DNA of 5,180 bases from DAOQAU01 sp964640325 (GTDB lineage Bacteria; Cyanobacteriota; Vampirovibrionia; Gastranaerophilales; Gastranaerophilaceae), in NCBI GenBank assembly GCA_964640325.1, contig CAZXID010000045.1:1-5180 (forward strand), written 5' to 3'. This document shows, in pieces, positions 1 through 4,413 of the stretch (its first letter is position 1; each line of letters starts with the position of its first letter). The position numbers and the translations under genes were made by a program. The notes beneath the pieces are model-generated. The model did not search any database. It saw nothing but the letters and a program-made list of their open reading frames with translations, and was not told the DNA's origin.

Positions 1-54
1 ACCCTCGACATCCGGTTTTGGAGACCGACGTTCTACCAACTGAACTAAGGACGC
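1..54 (-). tRNA. trnW: tRNA-Trp (anticodon CCA), 3' end cut off by window edge
   Basis: On the minus strand the sequence reads as a tRNA from the acceptor 5' strand (GCGTCCT, 54 down to 48) through a D-arm with GTTC/GAAC stem and an AGTTGGTA loop, to an anticodon arm with loop CTCCAAA, giving anticodon CCA for tryptophan. The variable region and the 5' strand of the T-stem follow, and the window ends at about tRNA position 54, so the T-loop and 3' acceptor strand are missing. It lies 82 bases downstream of rpmG on the same strand. The order rpmG, tRNA-Trp, secE, nusG is common in bacteria, so secE/nusG are expected beyond the left edge (inference). No terminator with a U-run separates it from rpmG, so cotranscription is plausible. 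Confidence 0.93.
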
Positions 55-62
55 CTAACGGG

Positions 63-141
63 TTGAAGAGGTGAATAGGTGAATAGGTTAATAGTTAATA
101 AATAACTTTTAAGCTGTTCAGCCCTTCACCCATAACCTATT
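63..141. repeat. 8-bp tandem repeats and a 9-bp inverted repeat between rpmG and tRNA-Trp
   Basis: Positions 71-78 and 79-86 are two exact copies of GTGAATAG. They are followed by GTTAATAG (87-94) and the more degenerate TTAATAAA (95-102), and preceded by the related TTGAAGAG (63-70). AATAGGTTA at 82-90 is exactly complementary to TAACCTATT at 133-141, which overlaps the rpmG stop codon, so the rpmG-tRNA-Trp spacer RNA could form a 9-bp stem. There is no U-run after it, so it does not look like an intrinsic terminator. A processing or stabilising hairpin is possible but unproven. Confidence 0.5.
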
Positions 142-304
142 TCGTTTCTTTATGTGCTGTGTGTTTTTGACAAGAAGGGCAGTATTTTTTCAACTCCATT
201 CTTTCTTTAGTCGTTTTTTTGTTTTTTACAGTTGTGTAGTTTCTTTCCTTGCAGTCTTCACAAGCTAGAACCACCATTTTGTCAACTCTGCCTTTGATTC
301 CCAT
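137..304 (-). CDS. rpmG: 50S ribosomal protein L33
   Basis: A 55-residue protein beginning MGIKGRVDKMVVLACEDC, recognisable as bacterial ribosomal protein L33, a small component of the large ribosomal subunit near the E site. It carries four cysteines in two CxxC pairs (Cys15/Cys18 and Cys42/Cys45, the second as YCPSC), so it is the zinc-ribbon (C+) form rather than the zinc-independent form. Length is within the family range of about 49-55 residues. The ATG at 304-302 is preceded by the purine-rich AAAGGAAAAGGA (324-313) with suitable spacing, supporting this start over the internal Met10. It lies downstream of the clpC terminator with its own leader, and upstream of tRNA-Trp in the same direction, as in the common rpmG-trnW-secE-nusG arrangement. 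The stop is TAG. It is too short for many gene callers but unmistakable. Confidence 0.97.
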   Translation of the reverse strand: MGIKGRVDKMVVLACEDCKERNYTTVKNKKTTKERMELKKYCPSCQKHTAHKETK

Positions 305-359
305 TTTGTTTGTCCTTTTCCTTTATGTCATTGTTTGAGTTTACGGAAATAACAGTCAT
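282..359 (-). CDS. possible 25-residue leader ORF overlapping the rpmG start
   Basis: An ATG at 359-357 is preceded by a good Shine-Dalgarno sequence, GGAGA (371-367), about seven to eight bases away. It opens a 25-codon frame (MTVISVNSNN..., ending QRQS) that stops with TGA at 284-282, inside rpmG in another frame. It spans the rpmG ribosome-binding site, so translation of it could couple to or interfere with rpmG initiation. The peptide is hydrophilic and resembles nothing I recognise. In AT-rich DNA a chance ORF of this size is easy, and only the ribosome-binding site favours it. Confidence 0.22.
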   Translation of the reverse strand: MTVISVNSNNDIKEKDKQNGNQRQS

Positions 360-377
360 ATAAAATTCTCCGCACCC

Positions 378-418
378 TCTTTTTAAAGTATTTAAAAAGA
401 ATGTGTTTTCCACATTCT
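378..418 (-). promoter_or_regulatory. rpmG leader: two overlapping, mutually exclusive hairpins
   Basis: In the rpmG leader (minus strand) the first hairpin has perfect 8-bp arms at 418-411 and 405-398 with a 5-nt loop, and is followed directly by a U-rich run, as in a weak intrinsic terminator. The second has perfect 10-bp A/T-rich arms at 400-391 and 387-378 around a 3-nt loop. The arms share bases 398-400, so both cannot be fully formed at once. The clpC terminator lies about 90 bases upstream, so read-through control of clpC is not needed here. An attenuator-like or small-RNA-terminating role is possible. AT-only DNA at 445-508 just upstream has promoter-like hexamers (TTTACA 487-482, TTGCAA 475-470) but no convincing -35/-10 pair. 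Confidence 0.45.
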
Positions 419-500
419 AGTCGCGCTTCAAAAATCGGCCTAACATAATAATAAAATAAAAATAATAAATTGCAAATAATTTGTAAACAAAATTTATTAT

Positions 501-541
501 AAATAAAACGGCGGGATTTTCCCTTTGGAAAAATCCCACCG
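501..541 (-). terminator. intrinsic terminator of clpC
   Basis: Sixteen bases after the clpC stop codon, the minus strand forms a 12-bp stem between 541-530 and 520-509 (CGGTGGGATTTT with AAAATCCCGCCG, one G-U pair). The RNA then continues as UUUUAUUU (508-501). A GC-rich stem base plus U-run is the classical Rho-independent terminator and ends the clpC transcript before the rpmG leader. Confidence 0.9.
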
Positions 542-556
542 AATGTTTCAAAAAGC

Positions 557-3037
557 CTACTTAACAGCTTCTTCTTTTTTATTTTCTTTAGACGATTTAC
601 CTTTTGCATCAAAGGTAATTTTATCATCTTGCATTTTAAGAACTATTACATCGCCTGCCGCATATTTATTTGTGAGAATTTCTTCTGCAAGAATATCTTC
701 GATTCGTTTTTGAATAAGTCTTCTAAGCGGTCTTGCGCCGTAAGCTTCCGAATATCCGTCTCTTGCAAGATAATCTTTAACTTCATCGGTAACTTCAATC
801 GAAAGCTCCCTTTCTTCAAGGCGTTTAAATAAATCTTTGAGCATAAGATCAACGATTTGACGAATTTCATCTTTAGAAAGATGTGAAAATACGATAATAT
901 CATCAATTCTGTTAAGAAATTCAGGTCTGAATGCCTTTTTCATTTCTTCCATAACAGTATCTTTAAGTTTATCGTATTTATCTTTTTTCTCATCAGTTGC
1001 ACTTGTAAATCCAAGCTTAGACTGATTTGCAATCATACTTGCGCCGACGTTTGAAGTCATAATAATAACCGTGTTTTTAAAATTAATATGACGACCTTTT
1101 GAATCAGTCAGGCGACCGTCATCAAGGATTTGGAGCATTATGTTAAACACATCGGGATGCGCTTTTTCTATTTCGTCAAAAAGAATTACCGAATAAGGCT
1201 TTTTGCGAACGATTTCAGACAAATGCCCGCCGTCATCATATCCGACATATCCCGGAGGCGAGCCGATAAGTTTTGCGGTTGAATGTTTCTCCATAAATTC
1301 GGACATATCAACACGAATCATATTATCTTCTGATCCAAACATAGCCTCTGCAAGTGCTTTTGCAAGTTCAGTTTTACCGACACCTGTCGGACCGGAGAAA
1401 ATAAAGCTTCCGATAGGTCTGTTAGGGCTTTTTAAACCTACTCTTGCCCTTCTTATCGCTTTTGAAATTGCAACAACAGCGTCGCTTTGTCCGATAACTC
1501 TTTCGTGCAGAGTGTCTTCAAGCTTAAGCAATCTGTCGCTTTCGCCCTCGGTTAACCTTGTAACAGGAACACCGGTCATTATTGCGATTACCTCAGCGAT
1601 TTGTTCTTCGGTTACGGTTGGTTTGTTTGCTTCGTGCTCTTCGCGCCATTTTGCAGACATTTCCCTGATGCGCTCTTTAAGATCAGCCTCATCATCTCTT
1701 AATTGTGAAGCTTTTTCAAATTCCTGATTTCTGATTGCGTCTTCTTTTTCTTTAATTAAAGCGCGCAATTCTTTATCAAGTTCTTTTCCTTCAGGAGAAA
1801 GTGAACTCATCTGAAGTCTTACTTTTGAGCTTGCCTCATCTAAGACATCGATTGCCTTATCGGGCAAAAATCTGTCTGTAATATATTTACTGGAAAGCTT
1901 AGCTGCTGCAACGATTGATTCATCGGAGATGTTAAGCTTGTGGTGCTCTTCGTATTTGGACTTAAGCCCTTTTATAATTTCGATTGTTTCTTCAACGGTA
2001 GGTTCTTCAATGATTATCGGCTGAAAGCGTCTTTCAAGTGCGGAATCTTTTTCCACGTGTTTCCTGTATTCATCAAGGGTTGTTGCACCGATAACCTGAA
2101 TTTCGCCCCTGGAAAGTGCTGGTTTAAGGATGTTTGCAGCATCAATAGCACCTTCTGCAGCACCTGCTCCGATTAAAGTGTGCATTTCGTCAATGACAAG
2201 AATAACATTTCCCGCCTGACGAATCTCATCCATGATTTTTTTAAGACGTTCTTCAAATTCGCCCCTGTATTTAGTTCCTGCAACCAAAAGCCCCATGTCA
2301 AGTTGGATTACTTTTTTGCTGTCAAGAATGTCGGGGACTTCCGAGTTGACAATTCTAATTGCAAGTCCTTGCGCAACAGCGGTTTTCCCCACGCCGGGCT
2401 CACCGATTAAAACAGGATTGTTTTTTGTCCGTCTTGCAAGAATTTGTATAACACGCTCGATTTCTTTTTCTCTGCCGACGACAGGATCAAGCCTTAATTC
2501 TTGTGCCGCAAGAGTTAAATCTGTTCCGAATTCATCCAAACTCGGCGTTTTTGCCTTGCTTCCGGAAGATGAGGATGCCCCTGAAGAAACCGCTTGAGGT
2601 TTTGATTCACCGAGCATTTTAACTACATTGCTTCTGATTTTATTTAAATCTACGCCTAAATTTTCCAAAACACGTGCGGCAACACCTTCGCCTTCGCGGA
2701 TTAGACCTAATAAAAGGTGTTCTGTTCCTATATAATTGTGACCAAGCTGACGCGCTTCATCCCATGACAATTCCAAAACCCTTTTTGCGCGAGGCGTGAA
2801 AGGAATTTCAACGGCAACAAAACCTGAACCTCTGCCGATTATTTTTTCGACTTCGACTCTTGCATCTTTGAGGTTAACCCCCATTGATTTAAGGGTTTTG
2901 GCTGCAACACCTGTTCCTTCGCCTATTAAGCCAAGCAAAACTTGTTCTGTTCCAACAAAGTTGTGACCTAATCTTCTAGCTTCTTCTTGTGCCAACATGA
3001 TTACTTTTATTGCTTTTTCGGTAAAACGCTCAAACAT
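557..3037 (-). CDS. clpC: ATP-dependent Clp protease ATP-binding subunit ClpC
   Basis: A complete 826-residue Hsp100/Clp AAA+ unfoldase. It pulls proteins through a hexameric pore and delivers them to the ClpP peptidase in the cytosol. Two Clp_N repeats occupy about residues 3-68 and 78-143, then a Ser-rich linker (151-163). AAA+ domain 1 has Walker A GEPGVGKT (212-219), pore residue Tyr257 in KYRGEFE, Walker B VIDE (281-284) and arginine-finger region ERRF (335-338). A short UVR-type middle domain spans about 415-455. AAA+ domain 2 has Walker A GPTGVGKT (549-556), pore loop GYVG (596-599), Walker B LFDE (619-622), the ClpP-docking motif LGF (675-677), RPEFLNRID (704-712) and sensor 2 GARPLRR (767-773). 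The UVR-type linker and LGF motif argue for ClpC rather than ClpB. The tail is Lys/Glu-rich. The ATG has AGGAG five bases upstream and a sigma70-type promoter. No ctsR, mcsA or mcsB adjoins it, unlike Firmicutes operons and like cyanobacteria. Confidence 0.97.
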   Translation of the reverse strand: MFERFTEKAIKVIMLAQEEARRLGHNFVGTEQVLLGLIGEGTGVAAKTLKSMGVNLKDARVEVEKIIGRGSGFVAVEIPFTPRAKRVLELSWDEARQLGHNYIGTEHLLLGLIREGEGVAARVLENLGVDLNKIRSNVVKMLGESKPQAVSSGASSSSGSKAKTPSLDEFGTDLTLAAQELRLDPVVGREKEIERVIQILARRTKNNPVLIGEPGVGKTAVAQGLAIRIVNSEVPDILDSKKVIQLDMGLLVAGTKYRGEFEERLKKIMDEIRQAGNVILVIDEMHTLIGAGAAEGAIDAANILKPALSRGEIQVIGATTLDEYRKHVEKDSALERRFQPIIIEEPTVEETIEIIKGLKSKYEEHHKLNISDESIVAAAKLSSKYITDRFLPDKAIDVLDEASSKVRLQMSSLSPEGKELDKELRALIKEKEDAIRNQEFEKASQLRDDEADLKERIREMSAKWREEHEANKPTVTEEQIAEVIAIMTGVPVTRLTEGESDRLLKLEDTLHERVIGQSDAVVAISKAIRRARVGLKSPNRPIGSFIFSGPTGVGKTELAKALAEAMFGSEDNMIRVDMSEFMEKHSTAKLIGSPPGYVGYDDGGHLSEIVRKKPYSVILFDEIEKAHPDVFNIMLQILDDGRLTDSKGRHINFKNTVIIMTSNVGASMIANQSKLGFTSATDEKKDKYDKLKDTVMEEMKKAFRPEFLNRIDDIIVFSHLSKDEIRQIVDLMLKDLFKRLEERELSIEVTDEVKDYLARDGYSEAYGARPLRRLIQKRIEDILAEEILTNKYAAGDVIVLKMQDDKITFDAKGKSSKENKKEEAVK

Positions 3038-3040
3038 GTT

Positions 3041-3047
3041 CTCTCCT
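3041..3047 (-). promoter_or_regulatory. clpC ribosome-binding site
   Basis: AGGAGAG on the minus strand, with the AGGAG core five bases before the ATG at 3037-3035. It fixes the clpC start at the residue where the Clp_N domain begins in the family (MFERFT). Confidence 0.85.
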
Positions 3048-3066
3048 ATTCTTAAACTATGGCAAT

Positions 3067-3095
3067 ATCATACCTAAAAAAGCAAAAAACTTCAA
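3067..3095 (-). promoter_or_regulatory. sigma70-type promoter of clpC
   Basis: The -35 box TTGAAG (3095-3090) and -10 box TATGAT (3072-3067) are separated by exactly 17 bases, so transcription should start near 3060 and give a leader of about 23 nt carrying the ribosome-binding site. I see no CIRCE element and no CtsR-type direct repeat around it, so heat-shock control by HrcA or CtsR is not supported by this sequence. Confidence 0.75.
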
Positions 3096-3162
3096 GGGGC
3101 AAAAGAAAACAAATATTTTTTATTTTTATCATAAAAAAGCAATTTTTTTAGATAAAATGTTT

Positions 3163-3176
3163 TTATATTAATATAA
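3163..3176. promoter_or_regulatory. perfect 14-bp AT palindrome upstream of the CHAP gene
   Basis: TTATATTAATATAA is a perfect palindrome centred between 3169 and 3170. It contains -10-like hexamers (TATATT 3164-3169), so it may be the -10 region of the plus-strand gene or an operator overlapping it. No good -35 is visible, and palindromes of A/T arise readily in this AT-only stretch. The divergent clpC promoter is about 70 bases away. Confidence 0.3.
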
Positions 3177-3177
3177 G

Positions 3178-3942
3178 ATGTTAAAATTGGGGATATCTAT
3201 GATTGGTGGATTATTTTTGAACAATAATTTTAATAGCGGAGTTTTAAACTTTCCTATTTTGCCTTTTAATTTTTTAGGTTATAAATTTGAACCGCAAACT
3301 TTACCTTTTAATATATGGGGTAATGATAACCTTAATTCTAGTAATATTCTTTTTAACAACTGGGGAAATAATAATTTTGAATATTTGTCTTTTAATATGG
3401 ATAATAAAAATTCAATCTTGACTAATTTTGGTTTACACTTTAATAATTTCACCCCTCCGGTGATGCCAAATATATTAAGTACAAACCATAGTCAGTCAAC
3501 AGGTAATTCAAGTTTAATATCAAATGCCAGTAAATACTTAGGCTACAACAGAAATGACGGAAGCTATAAATTATTTACAGGCGGTGCAGATCAACCATGG
3601 TGTGCTGACTTTGTTTCTTACGTCATAAAAGAAACTTATGGAAACAGGTACAGTTGGTTGAAATCATCGTCAGTAAGCCAATTAAGAGACCAAGCAATGA
3701 GAAGGGGGCAATATATTAATTTAAGCGATGTAAGAAATAAAGCAGATTACATTACCCGTCTTTTACAAGAAGGAAAAAAATTAATTTCAATTGAAAAAAA
3801 TGGTAAAAGCCACACCGGAATAATAACAAAAGTTGAAAATAATCAGGTATATGTAATAGAAGGTAATGCCAGCAATTCTGTAAGGACGAACAGATATAAT
3901 TCATCCTGGAATACTTTATCAGGCGTTATAGTCCTTTCTTAA
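3178..3942 (+). CDS. CHAP-domain cysteine amidase/peptidase with Asn/Phe-rich N-terminus
   Basis: A 254-residue protein (numbering from ATG 3178) whose C-terminal part, about 115-254, is a CHAP domain of the NlpC/P60 superfamily, which usually cleaves peptidoglycan cross-links or amide bonds. The catalytic Cys142 lies in PWCADFVSYV, His212 in SHTGIITKV, and the acidic/amide residue region is IEGNAS (Glu228, Asn230). The N-terminal about 100 residues are very rich in Asn and Phe, with an imperfect repeat of the type FN-x-(W/L)-G at 30-34, 44-48 and 59-63, each 14-15 residues apart. No signal peptide or membrane segment is visible, which is odd for a wall hydrolase. ATG 3178 has no ribosome-binding site. 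ATG 3199 (Met8) has GGGG six bases upstream and may be the true start. It stands alone, divergent from clpC. It could be a cell-wall hydrolase, a secreted effector or a lysin. The substrate is unknown. Confidence 0.85.
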   Translation: MLKLGISMIGGLFLNNNFNSGVLNFPILPFNFLGYKFEPQTLPFNIWGNDNLNSSNILFNNWGNNNFEYLSFNMDNKNSILTNFGLHFNNFTPPVMPNILSTNHSQSTGNSSLISNASKYLGYNRNDGSYKLFTGGADQPWCADFVSYVIKETYGNRYSWLKSSSVSQLRDQAMRRGQYINLSDVRNKADYITRLLQEGKKLISIEKNGKSHTGIITKVENNQVYVIEGNASNSVRTNRYNSSWNTLSGVIVLS

Positions 3943-3960
3943 AGAGTTTAAGAAGTTTTT
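3936..3960 (+). terminator. weak A/T-rich terminator at the end of the CHAP gene
   Basis: Perfect 8-bp arms TTCTTAAA (3936-3943) and TTTAAGAA (3947-3954) enclose a GAG loop, followed by G and five Ts (3956-3960). The left arm overlaps the stop codon (3940-3942). The stem is almost all A-T, so termination may be inefficient. Confidence 0.45.
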
Positions 3961-4004
3961 ATATACTTTTGATTTGCAAAAACGGTGTGAATTAAATGAC
4001 CAAC

Positions 4005-4033
4005 TTGACAATGAATTTTTCTTTAGATATATT
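4005..4033 (+). promoter_or_regulatory. consensus sigma70-type promoter of tRNA-Glu
   Basis: TTGACA (4005-4010), a perfect -35 box, is followed after exactly 17 bases by TATATT (4028-4033). Transcription should begin near 4040, leaving a short 5' leader before the tRNA at 4057. With the terminator at 4139-4163 this makes a self-contained tRNA unit. Confidence 0.85.
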
Positions 4034-4056
4034 AGTATTGATGAAAGGAAATACAG

Positions 4057-4129
4057 GCTCCCATCGTCTAGAGGCCTAGGACACCTCCCTTTCACGGAGG
4101 CGACGGGGATTCGAATTCCCCTGGGAGTA
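4057..4129 (+). tRNA. trnE: tRNA-Glu (anticodon TTC)
   Basis: A full 73-nt cloverleaf. The acceptor GCTCCCA (4057-4063) pairs with TGGGAGT (4122-4128), with G-U at the first pair. GTC begins the D-arm. The anticodon arm CCTCC/GGAGG encloses CTTTCAC, giving anticodon TTC. The T-arm GGGGA/TCCCC encloses TTCGAAT. CCA is not encoded (the sequence continues ATTTAT), so a CCA-adding enzyme would be needed. The gene has its own consensus promoter and terminator. Its last 17 bases are repeated exactly at 4288-4304. Confidence 0.96.
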
Positions 4130-4138
4130 TTTATTTTT

Positions 4139-4163
4139 AAAAGCGGCAATAAGCCGCTTTTTT
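4139..4163 (+). terminator. intrinsic terminator after tRNA-Glu
   Basis: AAAAGCGGC (4139-4147) and GCCGCTTTT (4153-4161) form a 9-bp stem around AATAA and run into six Ts (4158-4163). It starts ten bases after the tRNA 3' end and should end the monocistronic tRNA-Glu transcript. Confidence 0.9.
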
Positions 4164-4287
4164 AGTGCGATTATATTAAGGGAATTACGAATCCGATATG
4201 TTTCTTCCGCAGGTCGAAACATACGGGATTAACAGGCAACCTGCATCCTGCCTCGTACGGCTCGTGCCGCTCGCCTACGATGCAAGA

Positions 4288-4304
4288 GAATTCCCCTGGG
4301 AGTA
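4288..4304 (+). repeat. exact 17-bp copy of the tRNA-Glu 3' end
   Basis: GAATTCCCCTGGGAGTA here is identical to 4113-4129, the T-arm 3' strand, acceptor 3' strand and discriminator base of tRNA-Glu, 175 bases upstream. The downstream layout is also alike: a TTTATT-type spacer and then a terminator hairpin in both cases. This copy is followed by CCA (4305-4307), which the tRNA gene lacks. Repeats of a tRNA 3' end are typical of integrase attachment sites or partial tRNA duplication. No integrase or other mobile gene is in the window. Confidence 0.8.
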
Positions 4305-4314
4305 CCATTTATTA

Positions 4315-4340
4315 AAAAAGACGCTGAAAAGCGTCTTTTT
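4315..4340 (+). terminator. strong intrinsic terminator, probably bidirectional
   Basis: An 11-bp perfect stem, AAAAAGACGCT (4315-4325) with AGCGTCTTTTT (4330-4340), is closed by a GAAA tetraloop. The symmetrical A- and T-runs let it work on either strand. It would end the candidate RNA on the plus strand and could back up the pilin gene terminator on the minus strand. Confidence 0.88.
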
Positions 4341-4386
4341 ATATAATATTCTTGCTGGCAAGTATGCCCACCTTACGGATTTTGAA

Positions 4387-4406
4387 GGCGGAATGGCAAT
4401 TCCGCC
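4387..4406 (-). terminator. hairpin downstream of the pilin-like gene
   Basis: A perfect 8-bp stem, GGCGGAAT with ATTCCGCC, around a 4-nt loop lies seven bases after the pilin-like gene's stop codon. On the minus strand it is followed by UUCAAAAUCC, a poor U-run. It may be a weak terminator or an RNA 3'-end-protecting hairpin, with the stronger hairpin at 4315-4340 further downstream. A second small hairpin (GGCA 4357-4360, TGCC 4365-4368) lies between them. Confidence 0.55.
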
Positions 4407-4413
4407 CTACTAA

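Larger units (their letters stand above)
4180..4340 (+). ncRNA. candidate structured RNA of unknown family, ending in a tRNA-Glu-like 3' end and terminator
   Basis: This stretch is about 57% G+C over 4201-4300, in otherwise AT-rich intergenic DNA, and is strongly self-complementary. GGGAATT (4180-4186) can pair with AATTCCC (4289-4295) as a closing stem. Inside it lies a hairpin with AATCC (4190-4194) and TATGTTTC (4197-4204) pairing with GAAACATA (4216-4223) and GGATT (4226-4230) across a 2x2 internal loop. A second arm pairs TGCATC (4242-4247) with GATGCA (4279-4284), capped by CGGC/GCCG (4258-4269). A -10-like TATATT (4172-4177) lies just upstream, but no -35 is visible. A strong terminator follows at 4315-4340. 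The 3' part copies the tRNA-Glu 3' end. It is not a tRNA, because no 5' acceptor partner exists, and I do not recognise it as SRP, 6S, tmRNA or T-box. A degenerate tRNA-Glu duplicate or integration footprint is the main alternative. Confidence 0.4.

Noticed and set aside
328..627. 99-codon minus-strand frame spanning the end of clpC and its terminator
   Set aside because: It overlaps clpC in another frame, is Lys/Phe-rich as expected from AT-rich noise, and crosses the terminator stem.
1203..1727. 174-codon plus-strand frame
   Set aside because: It is antisense to the clpC AAA+ region. Its Ser/Pro-rich composition is typical of a shadow frame opposite a conserved gene.
557..3037. ClpB disaggregase instead of ClpC
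   Set aside because: The middle region is a short UVR-type segment, not the long ClpB coiled coil, and a ClpP-docking LGF motif is present.
3919..4149. 76-codon minus-strand frame
   Set aside because: It is antisense to tRNA-Glu and its promoter; no ribosome-binding site or family resemblance.
4190..4230. SRP (4.5S) RNA apical domain on the minus strand (GACCTGCGGAAG)
   Set aside because: Only a loose resemblance; the conserved GGTCAGGTCCGGAAGGAAGC core and its asymmetric loop are not present.
4180..4307. Second complete tRNA, or tRNA with an intron, ending in CCA
   Set aside because: No CTCCCA-type 5' acceptor partner and no proper T-stem 5' strand exist in the region, so a cloverleaf cannot form.
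4165..4345. T-box or other riboswitch
   Set aside because: No plus-strand gene follows the terminator to be controlled, and no T-box consensus bulge is seen.
4198..4413. 71-codon plus-strand frame starting MFLPQVE
   Set aside because: It runs through the structured island, the tRNA-Glu 3' copy and a strong terminator hairpin, has no ribosome-binding site, and its peptide looks like nothing known.
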